From assembly GCF_027409185.1 (NCBI RefSeq), contig NC_084470.1, positions 36,383,001-36,447,000 on the forward strand: a stretch of 64,000 nucleotides of DNA. Direction: 5' to 3'. Positions 38,901-49,659 of this stretch are shown piece after piece. The number at the start of each line of letters is the position of its first letter. The stretch's first letter is position 1. This DNA is from Cynocephalus volans (lineage: Eukaryota > Chordata > Mammalia > Dermoptera > Cynocephalidae). Below the pieces are notes generated by a model that was not told where the DNA came from, did not search any database, and worked only from the letters and a program-made list of their open reading frames with translations. Made by a program: the position numbers and the translations under genes.

Positions 38901-40254
38901 ACTTGGGAGTGTGTGGTGCTGATAACACCAAGGGCCACGGGTTCAGATCCCTATATTGGGATGGCCAATTATCTCACTTGGGAGAGTGTGGTGCTGACAC
39001 CACCAAGTCAAGGGTTAAGATCCCCTTACCGGTCATCTCTTTTATAAATTAAAAAAAAAAGAAAATGTTGTTTATCTTACCATGTAATGAGTTTATTATT
39101 GTCACTTTAAATAAAATAAGTAGTTTTAAAATTTCTCAGTTTTAATTTCTAATACAGTAAATATCCAAAGATATAGTCTATATAAACAAAAGCTGTTTGA
39201 GGTCCTCAGTAAGTTTTAAGAGAGTAAAGGGATTCTGAAACGGAACAGTTTGAGAACTGCTGGCACAGACATTATAATACACACCAAATATGAGGGTACT
39301 TCAAAAAGTTCATGGAAAAACAGAATTAAAAGATAATTAATCCATGAACTTTTTGAAGTACCCTCATATGTATTTAACCAAAATTGTTAAATATTATTTT
39401 GGGAAGCTAGAAGAGAAGCAGAGCTCATCAAAAGGGTCAATAAAAGTAAGACAGAAGTGTGCTCTAAGTTACTTGCCAGAGATAAATGATTTGAAGATCT
39501 GTATTTACTTATCTCTAACATAAACCTCATTTCATTCTAAACTGTAATATCTGTCTTCCTTACTAACCCATGACCTCCTTAAACCAGAGGCGCTGCCTTC
39601 TTCACCTCTGTAACACCACAAGGCCTCATCACAGCTTGTATTATATAGCAAATATTTAACAATCATTTGAGTCAATTAACAAATAAATAAGATAACCCAA
39701 TTTACAAAAGTAGGTCATACTGCAGCAAACAGCTCTTTCTTCCATTTTTAAAACCTATACTGCAGCATGGGAAAGTCATGTTTGAAGTAAGAATGAGAGA
39801 TCATCTAGCAGATTAAGTCAGTGATTTTATGACTCCTTGACCACCATTTATCATGTAATACACAGGAAACCACATATGTATAAAGTTATACGTATCCATA
39901 TCTATCTGACATGTTTGTTTATTAGCCATTTCTTTTCTTAATTATTATAACTTACAGCAAGCACCCTTGAATTTCAATAACATCAAGATTTTTTTCTGCC
40001 CTTTTCCCCCTCTTCATCTCTGTTGACTTCTATGACTTTTGGTCTCTCTGGATTACACATTGTTTTTGTTACCATCAGCCATCTTCAGTTTAGCACAACC
40101 CACAAAACACCCCTAGCAATTCCCAGAACCTAGAGAGAAAGTAGAGAAAAATAATCTTACCAATAGTATGATTTCCATAAAGGAGCTGCTCCAAAATTGC
40201 AGTTTTCCCCACAGATAACAATCCACAAACCACAACCTTGCAGCCCTTTCCCAT
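27610..40254 (-). CDS. NKIRAS1: NKIRAS1, kappaB-Ras1 (complete coding sequence, 3 coding exons)
   Basis: Ras-like small GTPase that binds the PEST region of IkappaB-beta/alpha and slows their degradation, thus restraining NF-kappaB. Minus-strand exons 40254-40161, 30899-30658 and 27852-27610 join to 192 codons plus TAA, the family's full length. Visible motifs: P loop GLLSVGKT (residues 11-18), switch II DTRGL (61-65) and the base-specificity motif NKID (120-123). At the positions equivalent to Ras Gly12 and Gln61 this protein has Leu13 and Leu65, a known kappaB-Ras trait that favours the GTP-bound state. The C-terminus (KGNSSSEN) has no CAAX box, so membrane lipidation is not expected. Reading frame is intact across all junctions. 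Runs tail-to-tail with UBE2E1 and head-to-head with RPL15. Confidence 0.96.
28240..28345 (+). repeat. L2 LINE 3' end
   Basis: 'ctaagttccacaagaataggaatgttggttttgttcatg' followed by 'gtgcctgctaaatatctgttgaatg' matches the L2 3' terminal region. Lies in the NKIRAS1 intron. Confidence 0.55.
28346..30657 (-). other. NKIRAS1 intron, unclassified
   Basis: Between the last two coding exons. The stretch 28420-29990 is C/T-rich on the plus strand and probably an old LINE-like remnant, but I cannot name it. No exon, RNA gene or intact reading frame was found. Confidence 0.5.
30658..30899 (-). CDS. NKIRAS1: NKIRAS1 middle coding exon (residues 32/33-112)
   Basis: Minus-strand acceptor ends 'aatcatag' at 30900; donor gtaaat begins at 30657. 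The exon is 242 bp: two bases completing a Gly codon plus 80 codons ([11 protein letters not shown]... to KDKKE). It includes switch I/II and the DTRGL segment. Confidence 0.95.
31157..31325 (+). mobile_element. Dimeric tRNA-type SINE
   Basis: First unit 'ggggccagcccgtggctcac' with B box 'ggttcggatccctatatagg'; second unit 'gctggccagttagctcactt' with 'gggttaagatccccttacc', tail 'agtcatctt' plus (aaaac)n. A 14 bp target duplication with one mismatch (aaactatattttta / aaactatatcttta) lies at 31143-31156 and 31326-31339. Confidence 0.85.
31327..32690 (-). other. NKIRAS1 intron stretch without recognised content
   Basis: AT-rich intronic sequence. A decayed SINE tail-like stretch ('taccagccatctgccaaaaaacc') at 31382-31425 is the only hint of a repeat. 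No exon seen. Confidence 0.4.
32691..32752 (-). mobile_element. Truncated tRNA-type SINE
   Basis: Poly-T followed by 'ggcagccagtacagcaatctgaacccttgaccttggtgtt' (antisense tail, B box and anticodon arm). It stops at 'ttcagcac'; the A box half is missing. Confidence 0.65.
32754..32813 (+). repeat. 26 bp direct repeat, 34 bp period
   Basis: Copies at 32754-32779 and 32788-32813 (atttactttcatgag, then c or t, then ataaataact) differ at one base. It abuts the broken end of the preceding SINE and probably arose when that end was lost. Confidence 0.85.
32872..32909 (+). repeat. (TG)n microsatellite
   Basis: Uninterrupted TG dinucleotides for 38 bases. Confidence 0.95.
34023..34399 (-). mobile_element. 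MaLR/MLT1-type solo LTR, reversed
   Basis: Starts 'tgtcttagtccatttgtgct', has 'tttctcacagttctggaagctgggaagtccaagacc' and 'gcattggggattaagttt', ends 'aaaccatagca'. It interrupts the LINE sequence, which resumes on the other side, so it inserted later. Confidence 0.75.
34685..34853 (+). mobile_element. GC-rich tRNA-type SINE (hairpin subtype), copy 2
   Basis: Same structure as the copy at 23288 (gggccgagcccgtggcgcac ... gggagcg/cgctccc hairpin ... ggttcggatcccatatagg). A long A-rich tail follows (34800-34853). Exact 16 bp target duplication aagatagaagagataa at 34669-34684 and 34854-34869. It sits inside L1 sequence. Confidence 0.92.
35869..36038 (+). mobile_element. Dimeric tRNA-type SINE, well preserved
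   Basis: Two intact units: gggctggcccatggctcact ... gggttcggatcccatatagg, then 'gatggccggttcgctcactg ... agggttaagatccccttacc', then 'ggtcatctttaaaaaa'. Exact 16 bp target duplication gaagttgacctcacag at 35853-35868 and 36039-36054. A good reference copy for the dimer type. Confidence 0.92.
36811..36934 (+). mobile_element. tRNA-Ile-derived SINE, monomer, close to its tRNA
   Basis: 'ctggctggttagctcagttg' + 'gttagagcgtggtgctgata' + 'caccaagatccaaggtttga' retains most of the tRNA-Ile body; tail (aaacaaac)n. Flanked by a short duplication aaaaattaga at 36801-36810 and 36935-36944. Confidence 0.85.
37764..37791 (+). repeat. 28 nt poly-C tract
   Basis: Uninterrupted C run inside the composite retroelement; length may be inaccurate in the assembly. 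Confidence 0.9.
38097..38256 (+). repeat. Two tandem 81 bp units
   Basis: Units start ggagctgggggaagctgaac (38097) and ggagctgagggaagccgaac (38178) and both contain 'gcaagctgc'/'acaagctgc' and 'accaccctgggg(c)c'. They are part of the composite element. Confidence 0.8.
38884..39060 (+). mobile_element. Dimeric tRNA-type SINE
   Basis: Units 'gggctggcccatggctcact ... gggttcagatccctatattg' and 'atggccaattatctcacttg ... gggttaagatccccttaccg', tail 'ggtcatctc' plus A-run. An imperfect target duplication (aaagatgttattta / gaaaatgttgttta) starts at 38870 and 39061. Inserted in the hAT remnant. Confidence 0.85.
39291..39366. mobile_element. Palindromic mariner-type MITE, copy 2
   Basis: 76 bp with nearly perfect arms: tgagggtacttcaaaaagtt + catgga at the left, and the exact inverse at the right; central AT-rich spacer. 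TA on both sides (39289-39290, 39367-39368). Confidence 0.85.
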
Positions 40255-40271
40255 CTTCTCTCAGGATATTA
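40161..40271 (-). CDS. NKIRAS1: NKIRAS1 first coding exon (residues 1-31, plus 17 nt leader)
   Basis: ATG on the minus strand at 40254-40252, context gagagaagATGg. The exon probably starts at 40271 after a pyrimidine-rich acceptor (cttctcttcacag). Donor gtaaga starts at 40160. It encodes [20 protein letters not shown]... to GNHTI plus the first base of a Gly codon; the P loop is here. Confidence 0.95.
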
Positions 40272-40419
40272 CTGTGAAGAGAAGAGAAGGTCTTCAAAAT
40301 TGTATACTGTTGAAATCAACCTTTTCTTTACCTTTTAATGTTTAAATTTAATAAGTAATAAATACATACGGGGAAATTTTAAATATAAAAAAGGACATAT
40401 AGAATAAGGTATATCTTTC

Positions 40420-40523
40420 CTTTTTATTTTTATTTTTGGCAGCTGGCTGGTATGGGGATCCAAACCGGTGACCTTGGTGTTATATGGCTATGCTTTAACC
40501 AAGTGAGCTAACCAATCAGCCCT
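40420..40523 (-). mobile_element. tRNA-type SINE, monomer
   Basis: Antisense: T-rich tail, 'ggcagctggctggtatgggg', 'tgagctaaccaatcagccct'. Exact 18 bp target duplication gaataaggtatatctttc at 40402-40419 and 40524-40541. Confidence 0.9.
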
Positions 40524-40944
40524 GAATAAGGTATATCTTTCTAAACCCCATTCACCAGTCTCCCATTTGCTCCCTCAGAGCAATCAGTGTTACCAGTTTC
40601 TTATATATCATCACAGAAGCAATCTAGACAAACATAAGAATATATGGATAGATATGAATGTTTGTTTTCAAAAAGAATAAACACATTCTATACAAAGAAT
40701 ATTTCAATACTGATTAAGTCTATAGGAATCCAATAGAATCTCAGATAAAACCAGTCTTTGAAAGAGACTGCCTATGTATTGATACTTACCTGAAAAAAAT
40801 AAACATTTAAGTAAAAATTCAAGGAGGCATGAAGATAAAATTTTTGGATAGAGAATAGACATGGTTTTTTAAAGACACATTAATGCAATTAATACTGTCA
40901 GTCTTTTCTCAGGAAAGTGAGAAATTGGATTTGGGTAGTCACAT

Positions 40945-40980
40945 GGGCTCTCTTAGTCATACGGGCTCTCTTAGTCATAC
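40945..40980 (+). repeat. 18 bp tandem duplication
   Basis: gggctctcttagtcatac occurs twice in a row (40945-40962, 40963-40980) without a mismatch. Confidence 0.95.
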
Positions 40981-41180
40981 TCCTTTTTGAGAATAGAAAA
41001 TGCTACAAAAATTGCCTAGGCACTTTAAACTAAAAAGAAAAGGAAAATTCATCTCTCCTAGCTTCCCAACTGATATCCAAGGAAGAGCAAAGTCAGGTAA
41101 TATTTCCTTCAATTTTCCTTAAGGCTTTTGTTTTCCAGAAGGCAAGGTACCAAAAGCCAAGGCAGAAAAGAAAAAAGGTT

Positions 41181-41280
41181 GGGCTGGCCCGTTAGCTCAG
41201 TTGGTTACAGCATGCTGATAACGCCAAGGTCCAGAGTTCAACCTCTGTACTGGCCAACCACCAAAAAAATAAATAAATAC
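41181..41280 (+). mobile_element. tRNA-type SINE, monomer
   Basis: 'gggctggcccgttagctcag' + 'ttggttacagcatgctgata', B box 'gagttcaacctctgtactgg', tail (aaat)n. Confidence 0.8.
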
Positions 41281-41687
41281 AACAGAATAATTTGAGAAGA
41301 GAATTCAAATTTCTACATTGCTTTTTGCCATCTCCCATCACCTCCTTCTTTCCCCCAATTCTCTTCTTACCCAGAAGTAAATATGCCACACCCCTGCCTA
41401 AGAGAGACACCACAACTCCTTGCTCCTCTTTTCCATAGTCAGAAAGTTCAAAAAAGCATTCTGACCAAAGGGATGCTGGGTATCTTTCTGTGCTCATGTG
41501 CTCTCTCGACTGTGACAACTAAAAACCCAACCCAACCCATCTTAATGGCAGCAGAAGAGCAGTTACCTTTGTACGCACTTGTGCTGCACAGCACTAATGT
41601 TTTTTACTTGCACTGAAAACATTAAGCAACAAATGAAGTTTCCTTAACCTTTCTCTACTGGATTTTCTGTCTGTAATTTCTGTGTGT

Positions 41688-41790
41688 CTTTGTTTTTGTT
41701 TTTGGCAGCTGGACAGTACCAGGATCCAAACCCTTAACCTTGGTGTTACAACACTGTGCTCTAACCAACTGAGCAACCGGCCAGCCCACA
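41688..41790 (-). mobile_element. tRNA-type SINE, monomer
   Basis: Antisense: 'tttttggcagctggacagta', 'cttggtgttacaacactgtg', 'gagcaaccggccagccc'. Target duplication not clear. Confidence 0.8.
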
Positions 41791-44561
41791 GTCTGTACTT
41801 TTTTATGACCCAAATCACCCACAACATTAATCTGCTGACAGAAAAAATTTTAATGCTACCATTATAGTAGCACAGTAATAATAAGCATTCATTTTCAGAG
41901 CAGTACACTGCATTTTACCAGTAGACAAATAACCATCACTCATGTGATGCAACCATTATTTCCCGGGTGGCACGCTTTGGGTCCTTCTAAGTTCTCCAAG
42001 AATATTTATCACTTGCTTCCATGAGAACCACTTCTCTCAGGGGATTTTCTGTTCTCTATATTTTCAACATAATTGCAACAGAAAAATTCTCAGCCTTTAT
42101 TTAGAAGGGCAGAGCCTTATGTAACATTGATCATCTACGGTATGATATCTCCTATGTCTACAACTATGGCCTATTTTTAAAGATTTTCTACATATACTTC
42201 TGAATTTATGATTAATTTAATGTCACCTCATTTGGATTCTGCTCCCTCTGCATATTGTGATTTCTCTGTAAGCTATCGTGCCACTGAGTCTTTCTTTCAA
42301 AGGGTTTTTAATGACAATAGTTAAAATTAAAGGAAAGCTGTCACCTAAGCATGTGAGAAGAGTTTGAAAAAGTAATAATCTGCCAAAGGACAGGAAAAAT
42401 AATGGTGACACACCACAATTCTGTCAGAAAAGGTTGCTGTTGGAATCCAAATTCTGATTTTTTCTATTGTTATTTCCCTTCCTCTGAAAATGTCTTTGCC
42501 CTAGGAGAATTTTAAATACCAATCCTTCCCCCCCTCCCCTTCCAGTTCAATTGAAAAAAATGCCTCTTTATCACACATCATATAATCTTCCAAAAAGCTT
42601 AAAGTGCATTCATTAAAAGGGCAGTCACACACTATAGCTGAGTGAAGCAGGCAACTGTAAGGGGAAAACACTCTCAGTACAGACCCTCTGTAAAAGGGAG
42701 TCAAATATGAGTGCTGGGGACTGCAGCAAACTAGAAATATGCTGAAACCAACAGGATCCTGAGAAATTCAGAAATCCAATATGCCAAAGAGTCTTTGGAA
42801 GTGGTCTTAATATATTCGGTTTAAAAGTGGCACACACACACAAAATAGATAAAAGTGTCACAATACAATTGTACTTTCATCAATTGCTGATATTAGGATT
42901 AACAGAATAGTGTGTTAAAAATACATATTATTTTGTATTCTTTGTGCATGTATAAGTAAATTGGGCAGTTCATTCTGATACTACCAGTCAAGTCTTCAGT
43001 AAGGGCAAACAGTAAAAGTAACTGAATAGAGGTAGCTCAAAACACCAGCTAAGGATGATCTTAAAGGATTTTTTAGGAAGGAAAGAGAAGGGAAAAGATA
43101 AAACAGAAGAGACCTCGTTAAAGATTTTACACTATCAAAAGGAAAACAAAGATGAAAGGGTGTGATTAATCCAAGCTCTGGCTGAAATACTTTAGGTTCC
43201 CGGTTGTCTTCCAAATGGGAAACAATACTATTGCATACAAAGCAGAAGATTAGTGTCCTGCTACCATCAATTAAAAAGTATAAATTCTTTAAAAAAAAAA
43301 ACTAATATAACATTTTGAATGAATAATATTTTAACACACATACAAAAATACACAATTATCTATATGTCACTACTATGGCAAGAACTCACATTTCCTATAA
43401 GGAAGTGGTTCTCATGCCTAGATATACTCAATTCACAAATAACTACCAAAAGCTTACTTCTATAAGCATTACAATATTTCATAATTCCTAAGCACAATAA
43501 ATGCACACCATTTCCTTCCAAATACAAAAAGGTGGTCATCTGCAGTACCCTGAACAGGCTCTGAATCACCTGAATAGATGCTGGGGGTGGCCAAGCCTCT
43601 TATTAAATCTAGCTTTCAAAAGTTTGAAGGGCTCCAGAATAGATGGATGACCTCCAGGTCCTTTTCAACACTGACACAATGAGAGCGGAAACTGCTAACC
43701 CAGAAATCAATAGTGAGGTTAATACAAAAAGCAGTAGTTACAGCTATTTGTCACAACCCCTACCCTACTGCTGAACAATAAAATTCAATCTATGACCTAT
43801 TAAACTTCATCTGATGTAAATGATTAAGAGAATGTGCTTAATAGGCAAAATCTGGTGCAATTTTAAATACATATTGCTTTGCTTTCCAGGCTAATCAATA
43901 ATGTTGCTAGAGAATAAATACATGACCTGGTGCGTTCCTGTGGAAAACACTGAGCTTGGTCAACATTCTCTTTGAGGACTCATGACAAATAGCTCCCCCA
44001 AATTTTTAGTGCTTCTGCTCTTCTATAGAAGGGAGTCATTCTCTTTTTATAAGTAAAACACAATTTTTTATGCAGCCAGAAAAATATTAATAACGAAACA
44101 CTGTTGAGATCATAGGAGAGATGTTATAAATCTTCTCTAAAAATTAGCCTCACATGGGGAAAACTTCTACACTGTGTTTTTACTTATGTAAATATTATGT
44201 ATGATATGTAATACTTTTACTTATCCATATATGAATACATTTTACATACATAAACATACATTCAAAGGGTTCTGCAAACTATTGCACATAATAAAATGTA
44301 ATAAGCAGATTACAGTTTACTATTCTTTTGTTCATTTAGTGAATATTTACTGAGGGTTTACCATAATGCCAGGCATTAGGGACAAACTAGGGGGAAAACC
44401 AGAAACGATCCCTGTCCTCGGGAATCTCAAAATCACTTGGAAATACAAATCCAAGTCTTGTAAAATTGCAAAGGAGAAACAAAATTGCAAAACTAAATGA
44501 TAAATTAACAGTGATTATTCACATGGCCAGAATCTTCTTTCCAAATGATTCATCCAACTTT

Positions 44562-44655
44562 TTTTTTTTGAGGCTGGCCGGTATGGGAATCTGAACCCTT
44601 CACCTTGGTGTTATAACACCATGCTGTAACCAACCGAGCTAACCAACCAGCCCCC
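44562..44655 (-). mobile_element. tRNA-type SINE, monomer
   Basis: Antisense: T-run, 'gaggctggccggtatgggaa', 'accaaccgagctaaccaacc'. 12 bp target duplication tcatccaacttt at 44550-44561 and 44656-44667. Confidence 0.88.
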
Positions 44656-44814
44656 TCATCCAACTTTGTGATCAGTCATCCTCAACTCATTCCTCTCACA
44701 TCCCATATCTAATCCATCAGTAAATCCTGTTATCTCTACCTCTGAAACACATCCAGAGCTGCATAACTTACAACTTCCATTACTACTGAAGTGGTCCGAG
44801 ACACCATCTTCTCT

Positions 44815-45264
44815 CACCTGGTCTCCCAAAGATGTGAGTCTCCCATATCCTAATCCCCAAAACCTGTGAGTACGTTACTTTACATAGCACAAGGAATTCT
44901 GCAAGTGTGATTAAATTAAGAACCTTGAGATGGGGAGATTATCCTGGATTATCTGGTTGGGCCCAATATAATCAGAGGTGTCTTTATAAGAGGGACACAG
45001 GAGTATCAGAGAGGGGATGATTTGAAGATGCTATGCTGCTGGCTTTGAAGATGAAGGAAGTGGTCAGGAGCCAACGAATGCAGGCAGCCTCTAGAAGCTG
45101 GAAAAGGCAATGTATTCTTCCATTGCACCTTCAGAACACAACGCTACTGACACTTTGATTTTAGCCTAGTGAGTTTTCTGATGTACACAACATAAAACAA
45201 TAAATTTGTTTTTTCAAGCCAGTAAATTTGCTGTAGTTTATTACAGTAGCAATGAGAAACTAAT
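44815..45264 (+). mobile_element. MLT1-type MaLR solo LTR
   Basis: Sense order of MLT1: 'cctaatccccaaaacctgtgagtacgttactttacatagc', 'tgtgattaaattaagaac', 'gggcccaatataatcagaggtgtctttataag', and near the end 'aataaatttgttttttcaagcc ... gaaactaatt'. Ends approximate. Confidence 0.65.
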
Positions 45265-45329
45265 TCGACCTCCTAATTAATATCTCTGCTTCTCTTTTCT
45301 CTCTTTCCTTTTAGCCTCAAAGCAGTAAT

Positions 45330-45870
45330 CCCAAGGTATTCTTTTAAAATATAAACCACGTGAAGTCACCCTTCTGCTCAAAACCTTCCAGTGGTTTCCA
45401 ATCTCAGGCAGTTTGAACTCCAAAGTCCATATAAGAACCTTCACCTCTCCGACCTCATTTCCTACTTTCTACTTTCCCCTAGAGTTGATTCCAACCACAC
45501 TGCTTCCCTTGCAGTGCCTCTATTAATTCTGGCCTGTTCCAGCCTTGGATCTTTTCCCCCTGCCTCAATCACCCCCACCCCCACGCTCATATCCTTGAGG
45601 TCTTTTCTTAAATGTTACCTTCTCAAGAAGACTTACCCTGAACATTCCATCCAAAATCGCAACCCCCACCCCAACACTCCCTTATCCCTTCCCTCTCTTT
45701 AATGTTTTCCCTTAGCATTTATCACCGAACACAAAACAGCTTATTTATGTTTACTGCCCATTTCCAAGAAAGCTTGAATTTCTGTGATGTTCACTGCTGC
45801 ATCCCCAGCAGCTAGGACAGTGCCTGCCACATATTAGGCACTTAAATATTTGTTGAATGAATAACACCTG
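45330..45870 (+). repeat. L2 LINE 3' region
   Basis: 'aaaccttccagtggtttccaatctcaggcagtttgaactcc', 'aaatgttaccttctcaagaagacttaccctgaacattcc', then the L2 tail 'gctgcatccccagcagctaggacagtgcctgccacatattaggcacttaaatatttgttgaatgaa'. About 540 bp, collinear with L2. Confidence 0.75.
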
Positions 45871-46882
45871 ATTCTCTTGCCAAAGGCCAAGAAGCGATTG
45901 TTGAATGAATCAGTGAATCCAGTGAGGACTCTTACAACGGTAAAGCTGTGATTAAAACAAAAAATGAAGTAGGGAAAAATAAATAAATAAATAACCTAAA
46001 ACCGCTAAAGATTTACAGGGTAAATGTAATTCTCTTAAACCCTGGCCACATTTAAACGCTGATTTTGGAAAGGAATTAAAACCACATGACTGTATCAAAA
46101 ATAAAAAATATTCCAGAGACACAAAAAAACCAGTAAACTTTTTTTTCAATGAAGAACGCAAAGCACAAAAATGCAGTTCCTCGAAGTTTCTTCCCAAAAC
46201 GTTTGAACCTGCCAAACAGGTCATGGCAAATAAGTATTTTGCCTTTATAAAAAACAAACAAACAACAACGACAAAAAAAAAAAAAGAAACTGTGGTTTTG
46301 ACGTTAGCAGACCTGGGATCAAATCCGTGTGCGGGAAAAGCACAGAAACGAAAAGCATCGAGTCGGCCGCTTCCACCCCTCCCCGACCCTTTTAAGGGCA
46401 AAATCTCTCGGAGCTGAGGTTTGCGGAGGCTTCAGGCGGACTTGATCTGAAGGGGCGCAGTGCGCGGCCCCCCGCCCACGAAGGCCTTCTCTGGGGGTGG
46501 GGAAGTGCCGTGGGGGCTGTCAGCGCCGCGACCGGGGCCAGATTTCTGCGCCCGTCCTGGGGGAGACAGCATCGCTTGAGGGAAACCCGCAGCGACTCCT
46601 CGGGTGAGGAGCGCGTGAAACAAACCTGCACACTCCAGCGGGCTCCGAAGAGGGCGGCGCCCACGCTGTGCGGTCCCCGACCACCGGCTTTGGAGCCCTA
46701 GCCCCAACTTGCCGCCTACCGCCGGCGGGACAGTCCAGAACGCTCGCTTACGGGCCGGGACCTCACCACCTGGGACGCCCCTGCCTCTCAAGCTCGAAGC
46801 CTGCGCACCAGGGGGAGGGACAATAAATAGGGGAGGATGCGCCCAACGCCGGCAGACCTCCGCCCGCCAGGCTCCACGCCGG

Positions 46883-46902
46883 AACTACATGTCCCAGGAG
46901 GC
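46883..46902 (+). promoter_or_regulatory. ZNF143/Staf-type site (ACTACANNTCCCAG)
   Basis: aactacatgtcccaggaggc matches the well-known ACTACA-n-n-TCCCAG promoter motif bound by ZNF143 complexes. It lies about 80-100 bp upstream of the RPL15 start, in the shared promoter. Confidence 0.65.
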
Positions 46903-46923
46903 TCTGGGCGGCCGCAGCTTTCA

Positions 46924-46930
46924 CCGGAAG
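46924..46930 (+). promoter_or_regulatory. ETS-type site CCGGAAG
   Basis: Consensus GABPA/ETS core ccggaag about 55 bp upstream of the RPL15 start, usual for housekeeping bidirectional promoters. Confidence 0.5.
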
Positions 46931-46978
46931 GAGGCTGGTTGAAGTGGGGGAGGAGCCCAAAGGGATTGTGGGAGGGAG

Positions 46979-47011
46979 GCGCCTTCCTTTCCGTCTGGCG
47001 GCAGCCATCAG
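46979..47011 (+). other. RPL15: RPL15 exon 1 with 5' terminal oligopyrimidine (TOP) start
   Basis: The pyrimidine stretch ccttcctttccgtc (46982-46995) is a TOP element, expected at ribosomal protein gene starts, giving mTOR/LARP1-dependent translation. Start is probably a C at 46982-46987. The exon ends ...gccatcag at 47011, followed by donor gtaagc. It is non-coding. Confidence 0.7.
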
Positions 47012-47687
47012 GTAAGCTGTGTCGGGTATCTTCGCCCCTCCATCCGTCGGTGATCGCCCTCCTCCTCAGCCATCCAGGCTCGGGGACCCTGCGTCCTCGG
47101 AGCTCCTCCTGCCTCCTGTGCGGCGAGAGTTCGGTCAGGATGCGGGGCAGCGGGGGCGTGGAGAGACGGCCGACGGGGCGGGTTGGGGGCAGACGTGATG
47201 ACGGCGCTCATTCGAGCTGGGCCCGGAGCCTGAAGGACGCGTGGGGTGGAGGGTTGGGAAGCTGGCCTGGGGCGGCCTGAAGCGAGGCCGGCTGTGTGTG
47301 TGGGGGTGGGGGGTAAATGCTTTTTCTCCGAGAGGTAACCCTCGGCGGCGGCGGCACCTACCCCTGTGGTATCGGTGATATCTTGCAGGCTGCGCCCTTG
47401 GGGACGCCATCTGCCTCAGTCACCTACCCCTTCGGTGACCGTTTAGTTTCGCTCTTGGTATAAAAACGTGCCGTGCGCGGCTCTGCGCTAGGGTTGCAGA
47501 GGTGACCGAACGCGGATTTCCGTGGGCGCAGAGGTGGGGTGGAGTCAGCTGTCCCTTGCAGTTGGTGCAGAGCCATTTTCATTCCCATCGGTTTCCTCGT
47601 GGGTGGTGGGGAACTAAGATGGACGGTCGGGGTCTTATTATACTTTAAGCGGATGATATTTTCCTAATGCCTAGTTTTATCTGAAAG
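47012..47687 (+). other. RPL15 intron 1
   Basis: GC-rich first half (CpG island) and AT-richer second half. No snoRNA C/D or H/ACA pattern was recognised. Confidence 0.6.
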
Positions 47688-47691
47688 GTAA

Positions 47692-49605
<1,914 letters not shown>

Positions 49606-49634
49606 CATAAGTAATGCTTGTAAAATTCATACCT

Positions 49635-49640
49635 AATAAA
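49635..49640 (+). terminator. RPL15 polyadenylation signal (proximal)
   Basis: AATAAA 30 bases after the stop codon, with GT-rich sequence after it (catgtctgc, ggtgttatttgtc). This gives the short 3' UTR typical of ribosomal protein mRNAs. A second AATAAA at 49868-49873 could give a longer form. Confidence 0.85.
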
Positions 49641-49659
49641 CAATTTAGGACAGTCATGT

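Larger units (their letters stand above)
36221..39262. mobile_element. hAT-family DNA transposon remnant holding three later insertions
   Basis: Terminal inverted repeats: left cagcagttcttaaaagtgtg, right (inverted) cagcagttctcaaactg. The left end continues 'gtctacagatccctttagatctcctttcagggggtccac', the right end is preceded by 'ggtcctcagtaagttttaag', both typical of Charlie/Zaphod-like hAT elements. The body (without insertions about 1.3-1.4 kb) is AT-rich and non-coding. Insertions: SINE 36811, composite retroelement 37119, dimeric SINE 38884. The strand was not determined. Confidence 0.65.
40272..46400 (-). other. NKIRAS1 upstream intron (5' UTR intron), no coding exon seen
   Basis: Between the first coding exon and the CpG island. 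Holds several SINEs, an MLT1 LTR and an L2 3' end (listed). 41900-44540 has no repeat that I can name and no exon that I can support. The leader exon(s) of NKIRAS1 should be further right. Confidence 0.6.
46400..47560. promoter_or_regulatory. CpG island: RPL15 promoter and probable divergent NKIRAS1 promoter
   Basis: A sharp rise in G+C and CpG against the AT-rich surroundings. It contains the RPL15 start at its centre and is the only CpG island between the head-to-head genes NKIRAS1 (-) and RPL15 (+). On the minus strand there are good donors near 46768-46749 (ggtg|gtgagg and ccc|gtaagc) that could end a NKIRAS1 leader exon, but I cannot prove them. In human some NKIRAS1 transcripts start even farther away, near NR1D2, outside this window. 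The open frames in this region (46392-47410) follow from lack of stops in GC-rich DNA. Confidence 0.8.

Noticed and set aside
45952-46401. 149-codon minus-strand frame next to the CpG island, considered as a NKIRAS1 upstream exon
   Set aside because: It is Phe/Cys-rich, overlaps MIR-like sequence and a poly-A run and has no fitting splice sites; NKIRAS1 coding starts at 40254.
46392-47410. Several long open frames on both strands in the CpG island
   Set aside because: All overlap each other on opposite strands; they have Arg/Pro/Gly-rich composition and lie over promoter and non-coding exon 1. GC-rich DNA lacks stop codons by chance.
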